NCBI GenBank assembly: GCA_021307315.1
Contig: JAJSPD010000039.1
Coordinates: 1 to 64,000, forward strand
Source of the DNA: Bisporella sp. PMI_857
Taxonomy: Eukaryota; Ascomycota; Leotiomycetes; Helotiales; Helotiaceae
DNA length: 64,000 nucleotides
Direction of reading: 5' to 3'
The notes beneath the pieces are model-generated. The model was not told the origin of the DNA. It searched no databases and worked only from the letters and a program-made list of their open reading frames with translations. Numbering within the stretch: the stretch's first letter is position 1; every line of letters starts with the position of its first letter. The position numbers and the translations under genes are program-made. Below, one piece after another: positions 1 to 12,772 of this stretch.

Positions 1-102
1 GGTGTCATACTCTTCGAAGTGACACAGTTTAGTGTGCTCTAGCGAAAGCGTGAGGATTTCCTCTCGAGGCGAGTTGGCCTGGCTGAGATCTCTATCTACT
101 AG

Positions 103-555
103 CTACCGAGACAAGTTAGCAGCAGTGACTACGCAGAAGCGGATATAATGATACTGAGATGGAAATGGGGGAGTAACAAACACTTGAGAGCTTTTTTTAA
201 ACGGCCTCGTGCTGGTGCGGGTGGGTTTGCTATCGCTAATAGAAAGTATTGGGATGATAGAGATTGCTTGGAATCTGGCAGCTAGGTGTGAAAGCACGGC
301 AGCCTCCTGTAGAGCCTGCTGATCAACTTCCCGTGCAGATTTTCTCGTCACTGTCTTGTAAATGGTCAGACGTCTCGATATGGTTTCGGCCTCCGATCCT
401 GCTAGGTGAGGTGTGCCAAGGAAGGTGATGCCAACAACGGAGTTTAGAAGACTTTCATAACGACAAATTTGCTCGTTTACGATACAAAAAGCTTGCTTTA
501 GGACGAGCCTGCCCAAGCTATGGCCTACGAAAAGCAATGGTCGGGATTTCTTTTA
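103..555 (-). pseudogene. Lipase-like (alpha/beta hydrolase) fragment of a fungal STAND-type protein
   Basis: The minus-strand frame reads RPLLFVGHSLGRLVLKQA and later VVGITFLGTPH. This pair (nucleophile elbow GHSLG followed by the FLGTPH turn) is the signature of the serine-hydrolase-like domain found at the N-terminus of many fungal NLR/STAND proteins. Here the elbow is GHSLGR, where the family usually has GHSLGG. The frame closes upstream at a TAA just before RPLL and ends after about 145 residues, with no NACHT or repeat part visible before the window edge. It may be an exon whose neighbours lie outside the window or behind a missed intron, or a decayed copy. No start codon can be chosen. 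Confidence 0.45.
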
Positions 556-870
556 GCACAGTTGGCCAGCTATGGCAATGCGGGAAAATGACGGCAGCAT
601 CAGCACGCCCGGCACAGATTCTTCTAATCGAGTCTCGCACGAAGAGCAGAGGGGTTCATTGCCTTGTAGGAGAATGTTGCGCCACTGTAAAAACCTACAA
701 AAATATTATGCTTTCAGTTCAAGACCTAAACGTCTCCTTCTACAACGTATATAGCTGATCATGCTGCAAGTATAGTCTACCTCCAGACTTATAATAATTG
801 TTAATCTAATTCTAGTAAATGAGGGCAGGCTCAATTTGTTCCAATCCAGGAATATGGCATACATTATCTT

Positions 871-3502
871 TCATGCAGTGCCAGGCTTAAAGGCTGCTGC
901 AATGCTAATCTGACCCTTCTCCTGCACGCTCTGTTCGTGATGATGTTGGCCATTCTCGTCGGGAATCGGCCAACGCGCCTCATACCGCAGATTTCGGCCA
1001 TCTACAATCATCACCAGCTGGAATTCCACCGACCAATGCTGTGGAGCCTTTGGCCCTGAGTACGTGCTGTAAATAGACGGTGATTGGAGTTTTATGTAGC
1101 CTTTGTCTTTGAGGAACGTCATATTCACCACAATCTTCCCTGCAAATTCTGCGCCTACAATCATGCTCTGTTAGATTGTGCTGAAATGCTGGGAAATATC
1201 TGACCTTTGTTCATTGCATGCGATTTTCGGTAGTGAGACTCGTGCACATAATCAGAGACATAAACCTCCTCAATACAGATTAATTCTCTCCTATTTTGTG
1301 GAAATGTATGCTTGACAATAATAGGTTCGAATTCCTTATGGTATGGTAATTCCTGATTCTTCAAAGGGCTCTGTCAGCTTTATACAAATCAATGGTTATC
1401 CGCAGTCAAATATCGTCCTTAGTAAACATCATACAGACCTTCACAATGAGCCAATCGATAGTGTTGTCTACATATTTTTCGCCGTCTGCTTTGTCAATAT
1501 GGCATTTAACTTTACTGTGTGCAGGGATCTGATCTGGTTCCCAAGGCTCCGTTCGTAAGAAACCATAGCTGCAATCAGTAATTCTACGTGGACCGGAATT
1601 TTTATTGAGGGCTCGAAGAACGGCGCCTCGCGCTACCACTGTCGATCTGTCAAGCATTGGCATTTCAGCGCATGTTCTGAGCTATCAGCAGATGGCTGGC
1701 TTACGGTAAATTAGGAGTCAAGAATTCAATTTCCTCATCAAGTGAGTTTCTCTCAGATGCAAGCACTGCTTTGAGACGAGCACGAAGAGCAGGCGACTGC
1801 CCAAAGCCACCGATAAGAATTACTTTCTTTTGAAAATATTAGTGGCGATTCCTAACAGCAAAAAACATACATAGTCAAAGGTTCGGTACGAAAGGGTTCT
1901 CAATTTACCTGCACAGGATGCCCCTTCGCTTTCAATAATTCAAGCTGCTCGGTAAGCAAATCAGCAGCACCTTCCAGAGAAAACTCAAAGACGTCTCTCA
2001 TTTCGCGTCTAAGCATATATTAATATCATGCCCAATTAGCATCATACCCAACAAAGCCTCAGGACCTACCTGGTAATCGACAATCTATTTTGTGTAAACC
2101 TCTTAGCGTCGTCTCTTCTCAAATCGTCAATATACACTCGTTGAACCCCAAACTTTTCCTTTAGCGTATTGAGCTGCCTCTTCTCTCCGTTCTCGAAATC
2201 TATGACCTTTGCCTCAACGATACTCTTAATTGTTTTACCATTTTTTTCAAGATATGTTTCCTCATTTAGTCGATCTAATAAGAGTTTCTGATATCGTTCA
2301 TTTATGTAACTTGCGCCACAGAGTTTGGCTAGATCCTGTAAATATAACCAGAAATTGAGTGAGGCAGAAGAAGAACGTACTAGTTGATGGAACAACCTCA
2401 GCGGATAATCTCAGAGGCTTTGAATTGGTGATCTTATAGGTGATCGCATCGATTGTCCCTCCTCCAGCGTCTATAACAACTATTGTTTCACTAGCCTATT
2501 GATGTTAAAGAGGAAGTGAGGCACCTTCGAGTTACTCACATAAATATCATTGTTGTCTTCCGCCAAAACACACGCTGCAGCTGCTTCAGGCTCAGAAACA
2601 ATAAATAGGTTATCGAGACTATAGTTCGTCCAAACACCAAGGCCAGAGAGTTTCACAGCTTCAAGCATCGCCGCCTGCATGATGCGACATGCTTTGGATG
2701 GCCAAACCGCCGGTACGCACAAAACGAGCTCGACAGTTGTATTGTCTTTTAATACATGAAGACCTCGTAATTCAGTCATCGTGTGTATGAATAGCTGCTC
2801 TAAGTAGTCTCTTATCAAGTCTCCAACGTCTCTGATGACTTCTCTTCTCTTTAGTTTCTTGATTATGGGAAGGAGTTCGCTGCGCACGTCATTCGTCTCA
2901 ATTTTCTTTTCATCTAACATCAGTTTGAAGCGAGTAAGGCGTGTGGTTCCGTCCTTTGGGATGTCCATTTTCTTGAGGTATTTCTGTACCCCAAACCCCC
3001 AGAAAAGGCGATCATTTGCTCGGTCTTCGTCGTCGGTGAATTCTCCATCCATCTCAGAATCGCTCTCATTGCTAGCCAATGAGTCCGACCGTCCGCTACT
3101 TGCATGAGAGGCAGGGGGCGTGTGAGTCTTTGGAGCATCAAGGTTGTACCACAGTTCGGTGGGAACATCCTCTCGGCTGGATTCCGGATCGTAGGTGTTG
3201 CTAGTTACGTGGTAATCGTCTGGGAATTTAGAGATGCATTTGATATCGGCTAAGCCATGAGCGTTTATCGGAGAGTCTATATTGACTGTCGCGTAAGCTA
3301 CCGAAGAAAATGTTGTTCCAAAATCAACTGCGACAATTAAGCGCTCTGATGCTGAAGTTTCTGTAGTTGCTTCTGTATCGCCAGCAGCATCAATATCGAC
3401 CTCAGCCATCTCTACATCTTTGTCAGAGCGACGATCTTCACGAATCGGTCCAGGATTAAAGATTTGGAATTCAACAAAAGCATTGTCAACAACTTCCGCC
3501 AT
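871..3502 (-). CDS. Fungal Hsp70-like (actin-fold ATPase) protein, multi-exon
   Basis: ATPase of the Hsp70/actin fold, in the divergent fungal branch that lacks a normal substrate-binding domain. It starts at the ATG at 3502; Met32 (MAEVDIDAAG) is an alternative. Residues about 56-70 read AVDFGTTFSSVAYA (phosphate-1 loop). After an intron (2496-2539) comes VVIDAGGGTIDA (phosphate-2 loop). The next intron ends at a GATCTAG acceptor and restores EVVPSTTKLCGASY, typical of the family. Further exons give KVILIGGFGQSPALRARL (adenosine motif), VVARGAVLRALNK and CSYGFLRTEP. The last exon, ending at 871, has WSVEFQLVMIVDGRNL. I count about eight exons; the last three joins are not fully resolved. The chaperone clients are unknown. 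Members of this family are often multi-copy and variable among filamentous fungi. Confidence 0.85.
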
Positions 3503-4346
3503 TAGTCTCCAAGACGAATAGTATATTGATATCAACCAGTGAGAGACTATGAATTCAAGAATGATCTGGATTTCGCAATAGTAGGTGTAAGGAAGGTTCA
3601 GAGTATCGACTATTCTCTAACTCGAAAACACATGGAGCTATCCCAGATCCACATGTGTTCGCACAGCCAGTTACACAAGGCGCAGGGCCAGTCAAAGTAA
3701 TGTTGGGTATGCCTGATTTCTTGAGGAAAAAGTGAGCGTTAAACGACCGGGGGTAGGCTTCCGGTTGGTTGCAACGGTTACAGCACAACGGGCTCCTTTT
3801 CGCCCTCCTGAACTGGCAAAAAGCGACGCTTGTACAGTATCACTGCCAGCACTGGCGGTTTAGAGTTTGTTGTGTACGGTGTGGCGTTTGCATTCTGCTT
3901 CACCATTCTGAGGTGTGCCACACACATTACGCACTTCGCCCCCAGCGTGAGCATATTATGGAGTAGGTTTAGCTGCGCAAATTCTCCCGTGCACTCTCAC
4001 CCAACCAATTTCTTGAAAACCAACAACTACCCTTGGAGATGATCCCTTTTCAGAAGTTCATATTGTTTGAGAATGTCATCAGCTGTAGAGCGGGACTACA
4101 CTCTTCAGCTTTGGACAAGGAGACCATGCCCCGCAGCCTCTGTCCGAGACCCCTTGCCATCTTTCATTGATTTGCAACTTTGACTATCATCAACTATTTA
4201 CCCCGTTTACTCTATGCTCTCCACGACATTAGGAACTCTCTCGAAATATCCTTCTACAAATTTCACTTTCCCCTAGCACGTAATAGTATAAGAATCTGTT
4301 GCAGCACGTCACAACCCATATCAATCTGGTGACAGGTTCGCTCGCC
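3503..4346. other. Intergenic region, no gene seen
   Basis: About 840 bases between two divergent genes (Hsp70-like, minus; hypothetical protein, plus). Only short frames without codon character are present. It presumably holds both promoters. No clear TATA box or repeat was seen. Confidence 0.5.
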
Positions 4347-6371
4347 ATGGGCCGCAAGACAATCTCCTGGAGTGAAACGGATGAGAACCAGCTTCTAGCG
4401 AATTTAGACTTCGTCATTGAAAAGGTTCGCAAGGAAAACCGCGAATATGGCACTACTCAAGACATTCTTCGGAGACTTGAAACTGCACTGCCAGAGCGCA
4501 CTCAAGATGCGATGAGTCGCAAACTAAAGAAATTATGGAGGAACTACAATAAAAACCCAGGCCCAAATGCTACGTATATGGATATCTACCGTCGGGGGAG
4601 TCGCAGCTTGGGAACACTTCCACCTAAGCTCAAAGATCAAATTAAAGACCAAGTAAGGAATATTGACCAAATTCAGAGACTCGGGGATGTGGGAACGCCC
4701 CGGAAGACAAGAAGTGTGTCGAGAAATTTGTTTGCAGATCTGGGCAGCGCGGCAGCAGCACAACTGGCTTCTAGTGAGCGCACACCGACCAAGAATAGTC
4801 GAAAGCGTGGTAGTCAGTCGCCGCAATCTCCAGCTTCGAAGCGGATCAAGCAAGAGCTTGTTCCGTTAAGCAAGGTACGTGAAATTGAGAAGATTCTTTA
4901 GGAGATTCTGAGCTCTAATGACTAATAATACTCTCACTTTCTAGAAGCTTTTTAAGGAAGTTACTGCTATAGTCCACCACTCAATAGAAGTGCAAGTTCC
5001 GAAAATAAGAACGCGTTCAACTCCGATACCCTCTGAGCCCAGTTTACATGATGTACCTTCTCTCTTGACTTCACCCGAGAAAGAAGAGTGCAGAGGTACT
5101 ACTTTGGATGGATCTCAACCTCTGGAAAATGCAGTGCAGTCACTCCTCTACGCCGACAATCGTAAAGGATCTCCTGCATCCAACTATGAGAATATTAGTC
5201 CACCAATGCCTATTTTCAATACACAAATCTTTGCCCAAGGTAATGAGACGCTTCTAGACTTATTCCATGACAACGAATACTTTCGCAAGGAGTTGTCAAA
5301 ATGGGAGAAAAGGGATAGACACGTAGTCGAGAATGAGCGGTTTTGGCACGGCATACAAGCAAACAGTATACCCAACGTCGTCGAAGAGCGGAACAACACA
5401 ATTGCTGATCTTAAGCAACGGTTGAGGGACCAAGCATTCGCCAAAGGCCTACCAATAAAAGGTTATGAAAGAAAATCTCTACCAAATCGCAACAAAATTA
5501 AGACTACCCATGAGGACATGGTGAAAAATATTATGAGTCTGCCAATGTTGGAAGATATTCTATACACTGTAGATGATATCAAAGATGCTGCCTCAGGAGA
5601 CTTGACTGCTTTAATATCCAGAATTCTTAGCAATACCTCACCGCCGTTGAAGCCAGACGACGTGTCCCTTTCATTGGAAGTATGGGTGCGGTCACTGATC
5701 GGTGCTGCCATCTGCGAATGGATCTTTAAGGAAAGTTACCAATGTGTCGCGATGATGAACACACCGCTTTTAGACGGATATAGACGATCTCTGAGTACAC
5801 TCTGTAAGCAACTTCAATCAAATCCGTCTCCTAGTTGCATAGATATAAAGGATATGGTGGCTAATGTACCCTAGGTAATGACGACATCTTGAGAGTTGTG
5901 GATTCTATGGCACATCAATTTGTTGTTAAAAGCGATAATTTCAAAACTATATTCATCGCAAGTACAGCAAAGAAACATGCAAAACGTCTTTGGGAGGCAT
6001 TAGCCCCTTTGGTGAAGGGAAGATATTCAAGTGAGGAGAACAAATTCGAGGCGGAACTTGAGGGCATCTTCCGCTCCGCTCTCAAGATCAAGACGCGTGG
6101 AGCCACAACAGACTATATATTTGAATTGATTTGGCCATCTCGTAATGCGGCTTTTGACAGTGATTTTATGATAGATGAAGCAATGGGAGGGCATACAAAC
6201 AGTAGCAACACCAAGGAAAAAGCCAAGAAAGTGTTGTTAACCCTTGTACCAGGACTTCGCGCATATAGCTATGAGAGGCAATTTGTGGATTACTGTAACT
6301 TCACTTCAGGTAACGAAAAAGGATTGGGCAATGGTGACCTTGTAGCTCACGCTTTGGTTGTAACCCAATAA
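4347..6371 (+). CDS. Unrecognised 627-residue charged protein, possibly DNA-binding (three exons)
   Basis: The exons are 4347-4874, 4945-5803 and 5875-6371; both introns (70 and 71 bases) have GTAC/GTAA donors and TAG acceptors, and the frame is continuous through 628 codons. The first 65 residues start MGRKTISWSETDE and form a basic, helix-rich segment with regularly spaced tryptophans (SW, LW), reminiscent of a Myb/SANT-like fold, but I cannot assign a family. Residues about 120-175 are Ser/Arg/Lys-rich with an SPKR-type basic patch (PASKRIKQE), a plausible nuclear localisation signal. The rest is helical without a recognised catalytic motif. It lies 470 bases upstream of the PD-(D/E)XK-like gene on the same strand. 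The function is unknown. Confidence 0.65.
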
Positions 6372-6841
6372 TTATTGTAGTTAGAGCTTCAACTAGACAG
6401 ACTATCATAATCGCAGGGCCAGCTGAAAGATCTTCTAATTTAGTCAATGCGTCGACTTGCTTTCCCATGTGGAGAAAGAATTACCCACTTAAGCATGATG
6501 ATATTAATGGACCATAATACCGGGTCATTCGCATTAGTAGCGTGGTTTCAAGCACTGCCTCATATCATGTACATTAGCGCTCTTGATAAAACTGGTGGAA
6601 AATAGTTGACTAAGAAAGGTACTATGGGACAGCTAAAACAATGAGAAAATATTGGAAAAGCCCTTGGCTGCTGATAAGCCACAAAAACCAACACTTGGCA
6701 GTTGTCTCATGCACCTGCCGAATCTGAGCCTTCAATGGCCAAGTATTCCTTTTCGTTTTGTTCTCTCTTTGCCTGTAGTGCCTTTTTCCACTCTAACATC
6801 ATAGTTGGTCAGCTAACTAGATACGCGAAAGCTGACGCGCC
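6372..6841. other. Intergenic region, no gene seen
   Basis: 470 bases between two same-strand genes. Nothing beyond a presumed terminator and promoter; no clear motif or repeat. Confidence 0.4.
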
Positions 6842-9311
6842 ATGCCTTCTAAGAAACTTACTCCAGAGAAACTGATGCAACACCTTGAAAATCATGATAT
6901 TCAATTTGAGGGGCCGATTCCACCAAGGAAATGGCCTGATCGATACGCACCTCTTTTTCAAGTAATACGAAAGATATGGGCTATTCGATATGATGAATAT
7001 ATAAAACGAACCGACATAGAGCAGAAAACTGTCCACAGACAAAGGAGGCGGGTAAGGGCAATAATTAGTAAAACGGCTAAGTTTAGGAGAAATATCGGTT
7101 CCCTCGAGGAGACCTGGCGGGATAGCGCAGAGAAAATTGTTGCTGAGGTATTCGATGAGGAGGCAATATGGTTAGTCTTGTCATTTATTGCATACCATTT
7201 CCAAGCTGATTTTATGTTAGTTGTAACTGTGGAAATGAGGTACGGGAGGCGGAATACAAAGCATATCCCTTCTACAAGAAAGAGAAGGAAGCACTGGAGT
7301 TAAAATACGACCAACGGAGGCCATGTACTTGTCTCTACCCCAATCAATCTGTAATACGTGTAGACGACGATGGGTGAGAAGACCATATTGCTTTTGCAAT
7401 ATTATCCAAGCTAATTATAGCCAGCGATGACGAACAAGGAGAGGCTATTTTCCAATCAGCCATTGGGCATGAAGTATCTCATGATCCTGAAGACAACCTT
7501 GACAGCTCCAGAATTCCTATGAAACCCGATAGAGTTTTTGGGTTAAGCAGCACAGCAAAGGTCCGCAGTGTCGTTGACGGGTGCCTCATGACTCTTGTCC
7601 ATCGGCCAATAAAAAGCGATGATATGCTGTACCCCTTTCTCGTCATAGAAGCAAAACGTGAGATAAATGCTCCGGGATTCAGAGCCATCGAAGCGCAGAC
7701 TGCATTCCCCATACGCCGATTTCTCAGAATTCAAGAAGACTTACGAGTATCCTGCGAGCGTAAACTTGATCCACTTGTGTGGTTTTTTGCCTACCGAGGG
7801 GACGAATGGCGGCTGTATGCTGCAATTAACGATGGGGGAACGTCGGTAAGATTGTCGCTCAAAGCCCTTAACGACTGTTTCTGACGCAATGAATGCAGCG
7901 GATATTCCACCTTTGGCTAGGAATAGTAGAGTCAGAAGATGGCGCGCTACAACTCCTCCAGATTGCTGACTTCATCTGGACATGGGCTCGCAATGTGTAT
8001 CGTCCTCAGATTCGCCGCTGTCTGGCCAGTCTTCCTAATTTCTATGAACGATCACCTACCTTGGAGAATCGAAATATACTTTCACCGCCAGAGCGTCCAA
8101 GATCACCTTCACAGTCGCCTGAATCTGAATTCCTTACTTCTGTGATAGAAGAAAACTCAGGTGAAATAGCAGAATATGAGCCAATAGAGGAAGCCGAAGA
8201 ATATGATCACCTCGGGCTCCAAGACGCTAGCTCTCATTCCTTCCTTCGGTGGGCTCTCTGCCGTGACCTCTCTAAATCCTGGGCTCTAAACAGCAGCATT
8301 CGGCACTCTGACATCATCATGTTCTCATTTCGGGTCTTTGAAGTTCCCGACACGGGAGCTAATTTGACTGGTCTCGGTTCCTTGTTTGGAGATAATCAGA
8401 GCGCCCAAGCAACGATATTGGACCTTCGGGATCTTGCGAAAGGGAACCCACCCGCATTTGTTTTGAAAAGAGGCGATATACCTCAGATAGAGAAGAGTTG
8501 GACCGGCACGCGTGGTAGGTCCTCCTATGAGCCGTCCATAAAAAATTATGATGAAGGAGTCCGAGCATTGTTCTTCTTTCGATCAAGCTGCCAGCCTAAT
8601 GATTGGCAACTGAAACGGGAGATGTACTGTATTCTCTGGTCACCTGCAGCGGCGGAAACTTTTCGAAACCGGTTCTACACAAATGTTGAGTTAAACTTTG
8701 GCGAGAGCGGCTTTCAGCTCACCACGGTTGCCGAAATCATGAAATCATTTCAAAAACTGCGGTGCCTGTCTGGTAAGCATTCTGTGGCATGTGCACTACA
8801 GTGTACAAGCCTCATCTTGCAGCCACCTCAAGATCTTTTCCAGGATGCAGAAGGGTTCCATTGGTGTACTCCACTAGAAGGAGGAATTCCAATTCCCGTG
8901 ATTACGCGATTATCCAGCTTGTTTAACTTGCCGCCTGGAGGCATGGTCCAATTACGCCAGTATCAAAGTAATAGCCTTCTTCAAGTCTTGCCCGACGAGC
9001 AGATTTATTTTAATCCTCTGAGGGCTCTACAGGTTGGGAACAACTTCGGCCAGATAGAAGCCATCATGGCCATAAAACCAGACTTCTGGCCAAACGAATG
9101 TCCTCGGTTTTGCCTCTTCATTTTCGTCGACCATGATTTTGATAACGAGGGTAGGCTACGGATCCTGCTTCATGATACGATCCGTGCCCGTAAATTTTTA
9201 GCCGTGCGAGGGCACAATGTCCAGGACAAACCGTCGTGGTCTGCAGATGATGAGAAAACTCTTCAAGACTGGAGAGATTACTTCAGTGAGGAGAATATGC
9301 TGAAAGGCTGA
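6842..9311 (+). CDS. PD-(D/E)XK nuclease-like domain protein, 771 residues (four exons)
   Basis: The exons 6842-7170, 7221-7373, 7425-7845 and 7899-9311 join into 772 codons. The second exon supplies a cysteine cluster (CCNCGNE, then PCTC about 35 residues later) that could bind a metal. From residue about 193 comes KPDRVFGL, then FLVIEAKREINAPGF and EAQTAFPIRRFL. The acidic residue at PD, the E-A-K core (about 237-239) and the downstream Q/helix resemble the PD-(D/E)XK nuclease superfamily as seen in uncharacterised fungal proteins. The long C-terminal part (about 480 residues) is unassigned; it has an acidic segment near residues 330-360. Nuclease activity is inferred, not shown. The role may be in genome defence or mobile-element biology, but no transposase was seen nearby. 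Confidence 0.7.
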
Positions 9312-9991
9312 AATATCTCTACAGCTAAGACAATGATGCTAACTTTACTACACGACACGAATACCTGGATTTGCACGGTAAGATACTTTATATCTAGGCT
9401 CCATCTTCTGGGACGCCATCAAGTTAATGGATTAGTATAAAGTGGGGCGTGCAATGTCATAAAATAATATACAGATCCAACAAATGCAGTAGAAATGAAC
9501 TGAACAAAATAATATGTTCGCAAATCAAGTGATTGAATATTTCCTATGTTTTGATTGCTTGATTGCTGATTTCAGAGTGTTTGAACCTGGATGTTAACTT
9601 GACTTAGAAGTCATCAAATGGCAGTCAAGTGGTCTAGCGTAGGCCTCATCTCCTGCAACTGCATCTACAACCAAAAATTTAAACCCCCACACTGGATGAC
9701 TGCTGCATTGACAAGGCAAGGATCGTGATGCCAAATGACACCTTCAAGGAGAAGTTAAGCAAGATATTTATTGTACGAGCCGCCTTTTAATAGTTGAACC
9801 TCAGTACAGAAGCTCAGAAATATCTGTGGCACAATGCTGCCACTTCAGTATTTTTTGTAGCAATGCTTGGCAATTTGAAGCCTGGGTATCTGAGCCGTGC
9901 ATGCCCACTTCCCTCCCTACTCAATGAACTCCGTCCTTCTGATTTGACCAAGCTCGTCAAAACCTCCCAAAATCCCCCTTGAAATCTCATT
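9312..9991. other. Intergenic region, no gene seen
   Basis: 680 bases between convergent genes (plus-strand PD-(D/E)XK gene, minus-strand glycosyltransferase). AT-rich in the middle, with the small direct repeat GATTGCTTGATTGCTGATTT near 9553. No supported gene. Confidence 0.4.
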
Positions 9992-12772
9992 CTACGAATT
10001 CAAACGCAACTCCTCGAACCTCCTCAAAACTCTCGCTGCCAAAGAATCATCATGCAGACCCTCCCACCTCCACCTCCCTACACTCCTCCTAGCATCTACG
10101 ATCCGATTCCGCGTCCCCGTCTTGGTGGCTTTCTGAATACTCTTATAGACACCCAGTCCGGGATATGCAGCCATCCCCATCACACCACTTGCAATATTCG
10201 TTCCCAAACCCAACAACCCTCTCCCGGCTCCCTTCAACCCGCCAATCGCGCCTTCTTCCTTCACACCTTTAATCGGCTCTCCGACGATACCGTAGATTCC
10301 CGATCCGATTCCGTACGTAAGCCCTTTCCCCGTAGCGAGCAGCCCAGATTTCCAGTCTGTGACGTTCCCATATTCCGGAACGGTCCCGCCATAGAGCTTG
10401 GGTGCGTTGCGGAGACCTTCGGTCATGGCAAGGGGCATATCGACAAGGAAGCCTTTGGAGAACGAACCGAAGAAGCCACCTACCCCCTGTGCTGCGCCGA
10501 GCGCCATTGCGCCACTGGTCGAGAGCTTGCTGCTGCTGGAGAACTGTGATTCCGGAAGGCTTTGCACGCTTCGAGAGGTTTCGCTTCGAGAGGTGCTTAA
10601 ACTGGCTGAACTGATAGACGCGGCAGAGGATCCTGGCTGAGATTGCGCGTTTGCGAGGTCGTTCTTGGTGGATGAGCGGTAGGCTTTCACGGGTTTTATC
10701 ACGATGTCGGCTGCTGAGCCAATCATGCCTGTGTAGGTGGTTAAAATGGACGACATAGTGCTGGTTAAAGGATCCCATCGTATATTTTCGATGGAGATTG
10801 GATTCGGCTCGTATAATTTTAGCCGCTTCGCGTCAATTTTGAGATGATTGTCCAATACTTCAACTGCAAGGTTTGACAAGAGCACCTTTTGACCGTGCTT
10901 CTTATAAGTCCAGACGGCTGGCTGATCTTTGAGAATAGAGCATTGCATCTTTGACATGGGGAGGTGTCGATGGAATGATTCAACAGCTGCTCGTACGCCC
11001 GATTCATGCCTCATTTTCTCAGATATCGATTGTGCTGCTTGTCTCGCTGTTGGCGAAAGGCAGTAGTTGAACGCACTCGCGAAAACTTGGTCCGTCAACT
11101 CCTTCCAAGGTACTGGGTTTGGGCCAGCTCCTGCTGCCGCTACCATCTCTCCCCAGAATGGCTGGCTTTGATATCGTTAGCAAACGTAGTCGTCTATAAA
11201 TATCTTAGAACTAAACTTACTCCCCAAAAAATGGCACGATGGTAGTCGGTCGAGCTAATTTCAACCCGCAGGCCGTTGTACCAGCGCCTCCATGGTGAAT
11301 GACTGCCGCAACATGCTGAAATAGCCACTCGTGTGGGCAGTCACCCAAGTAAAATACTCTATTATCACTCACACGATTTCCCCCTAGTTGACTCCACCCC
11401 CTTGAGATTATCACTCTCACCCTAGTTAGTTCTACTGCATTAAGGATCATTTGTGTCATCTTCTCAGGGTCTTCGATTACTATGCTTCCAAAGCCAATGT
11501 AAATTGGTGGCGGTCCAGCGCGAAGGAAGTCTTCTAGATCTTTGGGCGGATTATAGGCAGGCGCATCTCGGAAGAAGAAACCACAAACATCTAAAGGCAA
11601 TCAGAAACTGAATAAATAGCACGTCAAACTTGCTGACCGATATGAGAACCCCAGTCTCTAGGTTTTGGAACTAGCGCTGGTGACCAGCAATACGTAAACG
11701 GAACCTTCAGTGTCTCAAGAAGAAGCGGGCCTTCTGAAAATGGCACCGGTTCAAGGTCAAGAGTGGACCGGAACTGGTTGACCAGATCACCAAGTCTACC
11801 AATATCAGTTTCACTATCCCATCTCAAGTTTTTAGATGTGCCAAACACTTACCCCTGCCAAGTCATCCACTCGAAAACGGAAAATGAAATCCAGTTCGCT
11901 CTCTCAATACTCGCGGCTCCTTCATGTCCCAAGTTCTTCAGGTTCGCCAGTGGATGTGAGAACATCCTCGTGCTGCTCCATGGCATCGTGAACATAAGAT
12001 GCAAAGGTATACCTAAAGCCTGCGCACAATGAATATGTGCAAAACTCGGCGGATTGGCGATGATTGCATCTGCAACAAAAGGGGCTCCTGTACTTAAGTC
12101 TGGCTCAATGCATGACCTCCAGCACCCATCCAGGATCTCGCTGACCATCGTCCGTTTCTTTTGAATATCGCCTGCACGGAGGGATTTCATGGAAGGGATC
12201 AAACCAGGGTTCTTGACCATATATGCCATGAGTTCCTCGGGATTGCCGCCGATAGGATAAAACTCCAGCTTTGAGGAAGTTACAAAGGATTCAAACGTGT
12301 TATGCGTTGCTATCCGCACTCGATGGCCATGTTGCTGGAGTTCTACCCCCAATGCTATGAACGGCTGCACGTCCCCACGGCTTCCAACAATTTGGATGAC
12401 GATGTTGAGAGGGAGAGTCCATGATTCGAGTCTCTGGAGAGGCGCAGAGTCGGCTAAAACGTATTCTGGAGGAGGTCTGTCAAATGATGGCCCTGCCTCT
12501 ACTGCATCCGGAATAACCGGAGCTTTGAAGTCTGGAACAAATCGCGAGAGGGTCTTGGCGAGTCGCGAATTCAAGTCGATATTAACTCTGCCGTCTGCTC
12601 CAAATTAGAATCACTTTCCTCAACCAAGGGATTCTGAGCAAGATTCACCAGATTCTTCGATTCCGTTTTGCTGCAAACCCTGTGCTATAGCGGTCTCGTA
12701 GGTTGGTGGCAGCTCTTCTTCCTCTTGAATGCCTCCATTCCGCGCACGAAAATATCCATTGCTGTCAGTCAT
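9992..12772 (-). CDS. UDP-glycosyltransferase, sterol 3-beta-glucosyltransferase-like (855 residues)
   Basis: GT1/GT28-type UDP-sugar transferase, most like sterol glucosyltransferases but without the PH/GRAM domains of Atg26. The exons, read on the minus strand, are 12772-12649, 12594-11853, 11795-11638, 11590-11221 and 11165-9992, totalling 856 codons. The N-terminus carries two PPxY motifs (LPPTY at 21-25 and RPPPEY shortly after), possible WW-domain/Rsp5 ligands. Residues from about 105 ([16 protein letters not shown]) form the acceptor half, and IYIGFGSI plus HHGGAGTT (about 440) form the UDP-sugar half. A C-terminal region of about 200 residues is Ser-rich, then Gly-rich with repeated G-x-G segments that may contact membranes. 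The sterol or lipid acceptor is inferred from family likeness. Confidence 0.85.
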
